From: JAJTFW01 sp046330075
Lineage (GTDB): Bacteria; Bacteroidota; Bacteroidia; AKYH767-A; OLB10
Direction of reading: 5' to 3'
Assembly: GCA_046330075.1 (NCBI GenBank)
Contig: JAXLTL010000001.1
Location: 806,001-870,000, forward strand
Length of the DNA: 64,000 nucleotides
Below the pieces are notes generated by a model. It ran no database searches, was not told the DNA's origin, and saw nothing but the letters and a program-made list of their open reading frames with translations. Each line of letters opens with the position of its first letter. Position 1 is the first letter of the stretch. Below, one piece after another: positions 63,027 through 64,000 of the stretch. The translations under genes and the position numbers were made by a program.

Positions 63027-63470
63027 TTAATAGAAATTCAAATTCCGATAGTAAGTTATATCCGGTTTTAGTGAACCACTTCTTTGCGCTTTCAGAATTT
63101 CCAGCCATTCATTTTTAACTTTGACATACCTTCCTTTAAATGTAAAAGTGAGTGTGTCACTATTATACCTTTTTGAAAAGGCAAAGTAACACTCATCAAA
63201 GGTCATATTTAGGCATTTTTCCTGACTTGCCGACATGCAGCTACCGGTAACCTCTACTTCTACCTTATAATTTCCGTTGGCATCAGTTAAAATAAACCGT
63301 TTTGAGTCAGCTCTAGGAAAATAATAATAACCAATAGTGTCATTAATAATAGGTTTGTTATTATATGTAGCATTGCCGCTCAACTTATAGAAATAGCCCC
63401 ATGTGTCTGCTAAACACATTAATGTATAACATACAATAACAAATAAAGTCAACACTAATGATTTTATCAT
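63027..63470 (-). CDS. Small secreted protein, unknown
   Basis: 147 residues with a signal peptide (about 1-21). The mature part starts DTWGYFYKLSGNATYNNKPI, a carboxypeptidase-regulatory-like or transthyretin-like strand pattern (GNATYNNKPIINDTI..., LTDANGNYKVEVEVTG). It has a CMSASQEKC pair that could form a disulfide, and a C-terminal ITYYRNLNFY. No function is recognised. Confidence 0.62.
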   Translation of the reverse strand: MIKSLVLTLFVIVCYTLMCLADTWGYFYKLSGNATYNNKPIINDTIGYYYFPRADSKRFILTDANGNYKVEVEVTGSCMSASQEKCLNMTFDECYFAFSKRYNSDTLTFTFKGRYVKVKNEWLEILKAQRSGSLKPDITYYRNLNFY

Positions 63471-63681
63471 TAATAATTACTTCAACGATTTATTACCAAT
63501 ACTTATTGTCGAAACTCGTCCCTCTATAAGTAGAACAAACGATGGCACCCAACAAATTTACCAATTCCACAAGCCTATTCCAAATGATACAGTAAGCATG
63601 CTGCGGCTTAATGCTTCATGTATGAACTTGACAGGGAGCAGATCATTTCCAACAATTCAAGACATTCGTACTCAGATATTG

Positions 63682-64000
63682 TTATTTTTTCCTCTTATCC
63701 AGCAGAAACAACGGCACCAGGATAATCAAAGGCATTATTACCGCAAAAATCAAGGTTTTGAGGATGAAATCAGCCAGATCAAACTGAATGCCGATGGCGG
63801 ATGGATCCGGCAAAATACCGGACGAAGATGATAGAAATACGGAAGGAAGATTGATTACCGACAAAAAGACAATGGTTAAAACCTGAACAAAAAACATGAT
63901 TGTCCATGATTTAATAAAAGGTGGACGAACACTCCCATTCCAGCGGCGAAGGATAAAATAGCAGCCAACAAGGAAAACCAACATCGTCGAAATGATAACC
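63682..64000 (-). CDS. Membrane protein of unknown function, 5' end missing
   Basis: About 105 visible residues. The frame stays open to the window edge and the residues before the first ATG (at 63984) are hydrophobic, so the start is probably outside. There are three likely transmembrane helices (MLVFLVGCYFILRRW, IMFFVQVLTIVFLSVI, and LIFAVIMPLIILVPLFLL) and a basic end KRKK. I do not recognise the family. Confidence 0.6.
   Translation of the reverse strand, partial: VIISTMLVFLVGCYFILRRWNGSVRPPFIKSWTIMFFVQVLTIVFLSVINLPSVFLSSSSGILPDPSAIGIQFDLADFILKTLIFAVIMPLIILVPLFLLDKRKK

Noticed and set aside
63471..63681. Plus-strand frame near 63540-63830 as a gene
   Set aside because: It lacks family similarity, crosses a likely minus-strand membrane gene, and has no promoter box.

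Overview
The window is a gene-dense stretch of a Bacteroidota chromosome. The evidence is a TonB-dependent receptor with the lineage-typical plug, five secreted proteins with type IX secretion (T9SS) C-terminal sorting domains, the Bat aerotolerance operon, a bacillithiol glycosyltransferase (BshA), DUF5103, DUF1599 and BT_3928-type proteins, a TamL-like lipoprotein, and promoters of the TAnnTTTG type used by this phylum. Gene content fits Chitinophagales- or Sphingobacteriales-like lineages, but the order cannot be fixed from the sequence alone. I see no CRISPR array, prophage or intact insertion sequence.

Layout. 0-11 kb: truncated TonB receptor, SUI1/YciH factor, bshA, a GH3 plus beta-lactamase fusion, a NYN nuclease-like protein, a universal stress protein, dapD, then ruvX-def-aroK. 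11-16.6 kb: leftward MoxR-DUF58-BatD-like-batA-batB-batC operon, whose last gene overlaps aroK tail to tail. 16.7-19.5 kb: leftward DUF1599, DoxX-thioredoxin fusion and an orphan DppB-like permease. 19.5-26 kb: rightward folP, a stand-alone Cas4-like Fe-S nuclease, an LtaS-like sulfatase, kdsC, a UbiA prenyltransferase, maf and an EamA exporter. 26-36 kb: three T9SS cargo genes, one of them a 1461-residue repeat protein, an NRAMP-like transporter with an altered metal site, a DUF1361 protein and two tRNA-Leu genes. 36-47 kb: peroxiredoxin, PAP2 phosphatase and mazG (leftward); PagL-like lipid A deacylase, DUF2807 lipoprotein, ABC-F ATPase, DUF5103 and apaG (rightward); divergent trmH and tamL. 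47.4-53 kb: signalling operon of a giant hybrid histidine kinase, a CheR-like methyltransferase and a receiver-kinase. 53-55 kb: paaJ-like thiolase, paaI-like thioesterase and ogt. 55-64 kb: a low-density region with a YadA-head/endosialidase-chaperone protein, proC, a beta-propeller cargo protein, small secreted proteins, several families of intergenic repeats and a transposase remnant.

How the genes work together. Housekeeping roles include cell envelope (dapD, GH3 amidosugar hydrolase, kdsC, tamL, PagL-like), redox balance (bacillithiol, peroxiredoxin, DoxX-thioredoxin), translation and quality control (def, SUI1, trmH, ABC-F), nucleotide sanitation (mazG, maf, DUF1599) and DNA repair (ruvX, ogt, Cas4-like). 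The surface-display load is heavy.

Most striking signals: several genes carry a TAnnTTTG box ending only 4-5 bases before the start codon, which predicts leaderless mRNAs; a palindromic 41-bp tandem repeat and 7-bp repeat arrays occupy the intergenic spaces of the 55-60 kb region; a perfect intrinsic terminator for the kinase operon is embedded in the coding end of the convergent thiolase gene; and one T9SS protein places its sorting domain after a self-cleaving endosialidase chaperone domain.
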